In this document: positions 58,799 through 64,000 of the stretch, piece after piece | How the letters are laid out: each line of letters opens with the position of its first letter | How positions within the stretch are numbered: the first letter of the stretch is position 1 | DNA from: Bombus terrestris | Taxonomy: Eukaryota; Arthropoda; Insecta; Hymenoptera; Apidae | Direction: 5' to 3' | DNA: 64,000 bases | Assembly (NCBI RefSeq): GCF_910591885.1 | Contig: NC_063272.1 | Coordinates: forward strand, 12,474,364 to 12,538,363 | The notes under the pieces: model-generated | The model's database searches: none | What the model was told of the DNA's origin: nothing | The model's input: the letters and a program-made list of their open reading frames with translations, nothing else | Program-made: the position numbers and the translations under genes

Positions 58799-59313
58799 CA
58801 GTATCGTTCATAAGTATTCGAACATTTTAGTCGATTATTTTAGCGATATAATGAGAATAGTAAAGATATATGGTAGATGTTATATAACTGAAGGTATTAC
58901 TTATCATCTTTTTATGGAACCAAGGTAATATGAATGTAAATAATGTATTTAAAAACTTGACGACAGCAAAATATAACAGATTATAATGGCATGCTAGATA
59001 TTTAAATATCCGCCATCACCAGTGCTTGAAATAATTGCTTGAAATAACTGCTATAATTCTGCTGCCAGCTTAGAAAAACTTTTCTTATTCCATTTACATA
59101 TTGGTTAATAATATGTTTAAAGAATCTGTTTATATAATACGTGTTAGTTAAATTAATTAAATTTGATATGTATCTACCTATGCGGTAATGATATTGTTAT
59201 ATATCGGTCTCTAAAAGTTAATATAAATTTAAATCATTACATCTTCTTTTACAATTTTCTATTTAGATTTTGTCAAGAGTAATCGAGCCAGTGAATACTT
59301 TTGAATGATAATG
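58799..59313. mobile_element. Tc1/mariner-like MITE (515 bp)
   Basis: The left TIR cagtatcgttcataagtatt and the reverse complement of the right end (cattatcattcaaaagtatt) match at ~18 of 23 positions. TA dinucleotides flank both ends (58797-58798, 59314-59315). The caaaagtattc motif is typical of Tc1/mariner ends. No transposase frame. Confidence 0.7.
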
Positions 59314-61480
59314 TACGTAAATATTCTATATTCATAAATCTATTTATCAAGGGCGAATATTTTTCAATCTGAAGCTGTTGTTGCAGCAAAACTCCTAAAT
59401 CTCAATATAGAATATGTATATTGTACTAGAATGTGCAGCTACATAAATATTGCAGAATTTAAAGCTTCATATCCATGTTCGCAATCAATATTGATTATTA
59501 TTTTTAATCCAGACGTTATTCCTTTATTCATAACTCCTTTTGTAAAAAAAAATGTCTCTTAATGATCAAAATGCTTTTAACGCAAATGCTTCAATTATTT
59601 GTAATTAAAAAATGAACGAATGAAATCACCGTTTCGCAATTAAACAATAAATAACTAATTATTGTTACAAACAGTGTTACTGTGCATGCCCGAAGGTTCG
59701 TTATTTCTCACCGCGTATCGGGAAATATTTCCCGTCGTATGCCATCGAAATTTAAAGATTCCCAGAGGATATATTGCTGCATATCGGCGTGTATAAATGT
59801 GACGTACATTAGAAATAACAACCGATAACTACCATGTAAACCTATATACATACAGCGATATTTATGACCGGCGAAATATGTGGCAGTAATGGAAGGGCTT
59901 TTTTTAAAGGACATTTCTTTATCGCGGCTTTTTCCTGTGATGTAGTGCAGTCGCGCGAATTTTCGAGGTCGTCCACGAATTCTATAGAAAAGGGGCGTAT
60001 TACGAACGCTTTATCCGTGTTGTCTCAATTCTTCAGCCGCGTGGAAAAATGCTCGAGTACAAAACTTAGCTCGTTCAAGACGCAGTCAGAAGATAAGCCG
60101 CGTACAAACTTTTATAGGCCTTTCTCTCTCTTCCTCTTTAACAACGTAAACTTGCTTCCATTTTTTAAAGGTGTCTTGCCCTTTCCTTTTTCTTCGTTTC
60201 TACTCTTCTCTCGTGTTTTATTACACGTGCCTTTTATTCAGTAGCCAACGTTACCGTACGAGTTTTACGGGAAGGTTTACGATGCCGGATACGTAAAAAT
60301 GGTTAGAGGCGCGGCCATTAGGTGGTAATTTTTCAAGGTGCGCACAATCGACCAGCACTGATCGACTTAACGAAAATCGATGCTAATATGTCAGTATGTG
60401 GACGTTAAAAGAATTTGGGATGCTTCGAGGGGGACTTTTAACGGATAGAACGGAGAACTGCAAAGAGGGGGACAGCATTGTCGCGATACGAACGCAAAGT
60501 GCACTGATGTACTTAACGAATTAACAGCATTACGTTGTATTAGCATTATCTACTGTCGAATTGTAAACAAATGATCTGTTTGGATTACGAACTGATGGTA
60601 GTAAATGAAGATTCTTTGTAATAAAGCATTTGTGGTAATGCAATTTATGTAGAGAGAGCGTTTGTATAAATATCCGAGTTGAATAATTATTTTCTTCTGC
60701 AAATTCGTATACGGAAATGGATAATACAGTTTTATGAATATCTATCATTTGTTCGTTATTATGATTTATTGAGAGTCGAAGGAAACGTGAAGATAGACAC
60801 ATTGAAATTATTGCTTTTCATCTTGTAAATATCAAGGGATTCTTTTTTCTTCCCGTGTAACTATATTTTTCATATATCCTATATCGAATATTATATCCTC
60901 AAATTGGAATGAATTATTAGCGGGAGACTCTTAAATATTAATTTCATAAATTTAAATAAATTTTATTACAAATTTTATAGTGTTCGAATGAAAATTTTCT
61001 TACAACCTTGTTTCTGATTATAATTCACGAGTTACAGACTCTACAATAATTCCATTGTTTCGAGTGAAACTAATAACTATGTAATTAAGTAAACTTTAAT
61101 TATACGTTTACAAGTCAATGCGGAATACTGCGTGACCGCCAACTTTTGGACAATAGCATGTATTAACTCACCTACATATTCATTATATTACACGATCCTA
61201 CGTAAGGTAATCTTTCAAACACAGCATAAATATTTCCTCAACAAGCAATTTATTATCCATCGTCCGTTATTCGTCTTTTAACATTAGTTTGTCAACAAAT
61301 ATTTTATTCCATATTTCCGGTTTACTGTTTCACGTAGAGTCGCAGCCCTTCCTAATTGTATCACGATATCACCGGGTCATCCTGCCTGAAAGCATGCGAG
61401 CTTCAATGAACGATCAAGATAGCGCCAGCGTAAATTCTTCCGAGTTGCAATATGTAATTCGTTTCCGATGAGGAAACGGA
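59314..61480. other. Non-coding DNA
   Basis: A GC-richer stretch near 59860-60500 contains a 126-codon open frame whose start is ATG 59864, but it is Phe/Ser/Leu-rich without a domain and is probably chance. The rest is AT-rich. Confidence 0.45.
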
Positions 61481-61990
61481 AGTGGCGGATCACGTTCTGT
61501 TCGTCACGTTACGTGTCAGCGTGGAAAGCACGTTGTTCGGAACGGTAAGCGTATGAATGGTCGGACGCTTTCGGAATTCCTCAGGACGCGTCGTTATGCA
61601 TTGTGACGTGTTTTTGGTTGGCGAATTGAGAAACGTCAGCAGCGTCAAAACGAGGAGAGGAAAGAAAGGGCGCGAGAGAAATGGAAAGTGGAGCGAAAGG
61701 GAGGCAAGGGGTTGAAAGGTGGAGGTTGACCCACATTCGAATCTCTTGTAACCCTGTTTTTCGTTCGGCCTTCGCCAGTAAACAATTCGTGAACTCTGTC
61801 GTGCGTGATAGGATCGAACGTTTCTCCTACGAGACAGGGTAAATCCGTGTAATAAGAATCGGAGAACGCCGAGGAGCTTACGAAACAGCACGGAGTCTGT
61901 AACTAAAAGTAAAGGACAGGGTTGTCGTGTTGCTTCACTCCGTGTGTTCTGTTCGTGATTGTTCACTAGTGGATAAATAGAAAGTAAAGC
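61481..61990. other. GC-richer block, possible regulatory or UTR
   Basis: Open frames on the minus strand lack a domain. A donor-like ggaacggtaagc lies near 61538-61549 (+ strand). Composition resembles the other promoter-like islands. Confidence 0.3.
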
Positions 61991-64000
61991 GGATTACGAT
62001 GTTTAGTTGATAAATTGGAGTGGTAGATTTCAAACATAATTGGAAATGTAATTAGAGTTTTACATATTGAGAATATTTTGATATAAATGGTACGTGTTGG
62101 ATGATAACTTTTAATAAGGAAATTTTTACTTTGATGCTCTCATTCGTTGTTTGTAACACGTAGGTAGATGAGTCATTGAATATGCAGTTCAGAGGGATGA
62201 AAATTTTCGGTTCTACTCTCAGTCAAATAGAAATGCGTAGTTCTAAGTTGTCTGCATAAATTCGAATTTAACTTTCGCTTAAAAGTGATACAATTACTCG
62301 TAGAATTACTTACTAAACCAATTTCCCATCAAATTAAAAACTTGTCGAATGGTAAAATGCAATTAACAAATCAATTAAAAAGTTCACGATAGAATTACAG
62401 GATATTTTAGGTCCCTTTTATAAAACTATAAAAGAAAGATGTTATCTTTGTAATTGTTTCTATTGTTTTATAAATTCAATAATAAGAATATCAGTTTTAC
62501 ATTGTTAAAATATTTACTGATCTGATTATATTCCAAAATAATTTGTACGCTCACGTTGGACGCAAGTTAGTCGCAAATTTAGAATTTTCAGCAATAAAAG
62601 CTTAGGTTCTAATAAAAATTCATCTCGTCGTTAATACTCAACAAAAATCTGCAATGCAGTAGCGTACGAATTCAACATTAAGGCCTTTTCGAGCGAATCA
62701 GTGAAACCATCTGGAGCACGTGGCGTGCAATTAAACGGTATGCAAAATTCACCTGTTGGTTCGTCGACATATGTTTAAAAGAATGCAACGCGCGAACGGA
62801 TCGCGTATTCGAACTAGAACGAGAATTAGTTTGATAATTAGAGGAAAATTAGCCCGAGCTCGCGACGATTCCAACGAAATAGGTATCGATCTGGGACGAA
62901 TTAAAATGCAAAACATTGACACGAGTATCCACTTGCCAGTTAAATCTTCATTGGTAGAGAACGGAGATAGTACATACACGTACATAGGGGGAAATTTTCA
63001 ATGGAGACCGTAGAGAGGGTTCGGTTTAACGCAATTCATGAGGGCTAATTCGAAATCAGGGCGCAAGGTGACGCCTGATTGATTGCGGTTTACACTGACT
63101 TGCATTTTACATGGAAATCAATGCACGGAATAACTGGTTGCACTTGTACGTTTCACCGAATCGTTCGACCGAACACGTAAATGTATGTGTATTCACCGTT
63201 ATTTGCGTTATTTTCCTGACCAAATGGTACCAGTTTTTCCATGCGCCAAAAATTGAGTGATTATTATAAATACGTACGTGAAACATTCATGATTTGACGA
63301 AAATCGTTTAGTTTTATTTATAAAAGCATAGTTTGCGTTGAAAGAAGATCGTGTTATTATTCAGAAGAACAAAGTGGTAATATGGAACTTGTTTTGTTTC
63401 CAGACGACTTTTTCAAAACTGGTAAAGTTATTAACTCAAATATTATTTTAAATCAATCTCCATTTAATTCTCCATTTTCGTATCCAAGGATTTGAAACAA
63501 AATGAACAAATAAATATTTAATTGCAACTTTTACTTTTATTTTCAAAAATTAATTCTCTATCCGTTAGTTTTGATTTTTTTTAATGTAGGTCCTATTTTC
63601 CGAATATGGAGTTCAATGTTATTATTTACTCCGTTATTCATTTTATTAAAAACATTGATTTCTTAAAATAATTCGTTATCATTATTCTTAATGTGAGATT
63701 ATCGATATTTTGTACATATTAGAAATACATAGTTGTGCAATATATAATATAAAATCGAGTAGCATTTGCTTAAAAAATATGTAATATTATTTATTAGAAG
63801 TATAGATATTATATTTTGTCCTAAACAGTTTATCTGAATTAAAGAATAGAATACTACTTCTTCTACTGGGTTACGTGAATTCGGTTATTAGCCAACACAA
63901 AGTAATTGTTAGTCATTACGAATTGATAAAGACGGAGACGCAGTTAAATGCAAACGATCAAATACATTTTTCTCTCGTTTTTCCCTCTTTCTTTGAGATT
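61991..64000. other. Non-coding DNA
   Basis: AT-rich with a mildly GC-rich patch near 62640-63070, where opposite-strand frames overlap. No gene or repeat supported. Confidence 0.5.

Noticed and set aside
1..64000. CRISPR arrays, bacterial operons, rRNA genes
   Set aside because: No regular spacer-repeat array, ribosome-binding-site organisation or rRNA-like sequence was seen; the window is eukaryotic.

Overview
The window looks like a stretch of insect nuclear genome, most likely hymenopteran. It is strongly AT-rich, intron-poor in coding sequence and gene-sparse, with scattered CpG-rich islands, arthropod-style TCAGT initiators next to (CT)n runs, and several kinds of eukaryotic transposon. 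The species assignment is inference; no rRNA or cellular tRNA gene was found. Only one host protein-coding locus is well supported (about 17.65-20.2 kb, + strand): a large, charged, low-complexity protein that I do not recognise. CpG-rich blocks near 11.9-12.3, 14.2-14.9 and 53.5-54.9 kb look like promoter/5'-UTR exon regions. The block at 53.5-54.9 kb ends in a consensus splice donor and carries a 17-codon upstream ORF.

The most striking content is a set of interlocking retroelements. At 3.5-5.6 kb lies a tandem miniature LTR retrotransposon (TRIM-like): LTR-internal-LTR-internal-LTR, with TG...CA ends, 4-bp target duplications (cgta), a primer-binding site that fits tRNA-Trp, and polypurine tracts. 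It has almost no coding capacity. Each LTR (270-273 bp) carries a tRNA-like module with an A box and a perfect B box, so the LTR appears to contain an RNA polymerase III promoter. This recalls the plant Cassandra TRIMs, which carry 5S promoters, but here the promoter is tRNA-like.

A jockey-like LINE is present twice: a full-length copy of about 5.6 kb at 38.4-44.0 kb with intact ORF1 and ORF2, and a 348-bp 5'-truncated copy at 5.0-5.4 kb. Both copies are inserted in the same orientation into the A-box region (core agtggtta) of the tRNA-like module of an LTR. The full-length copy sits in a diverged relative of the TRIM LTR. In both cases the target duplication leaves a complete A-box/B-box unit downstream of the LINE poly(A). 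This suggests a LINE with target preference for tRNA-like Pol III promoters carried by another retroelement. The full-length LINE also has no in-frame ATG at the head of ORF2 (the endonuclease domain lies entirely upstream of the first ATG) and a 99-codon open extension ahead of the ORF1 ATG.

Other repeats are three copies of one small TIR element (11.3, 12.3, 25.7 kb), three further Tc1/mariner-like non-autonomous relics (10.0-10.6, 13.2-13.7, 58.8-59.3 kb), a degenerate ~44-bp minisatellite just upstream of the host gene, and several microsatellites. The remaining tens of kilobases are AT-rich, intron-like or intergenic DNA in which I see no gene.
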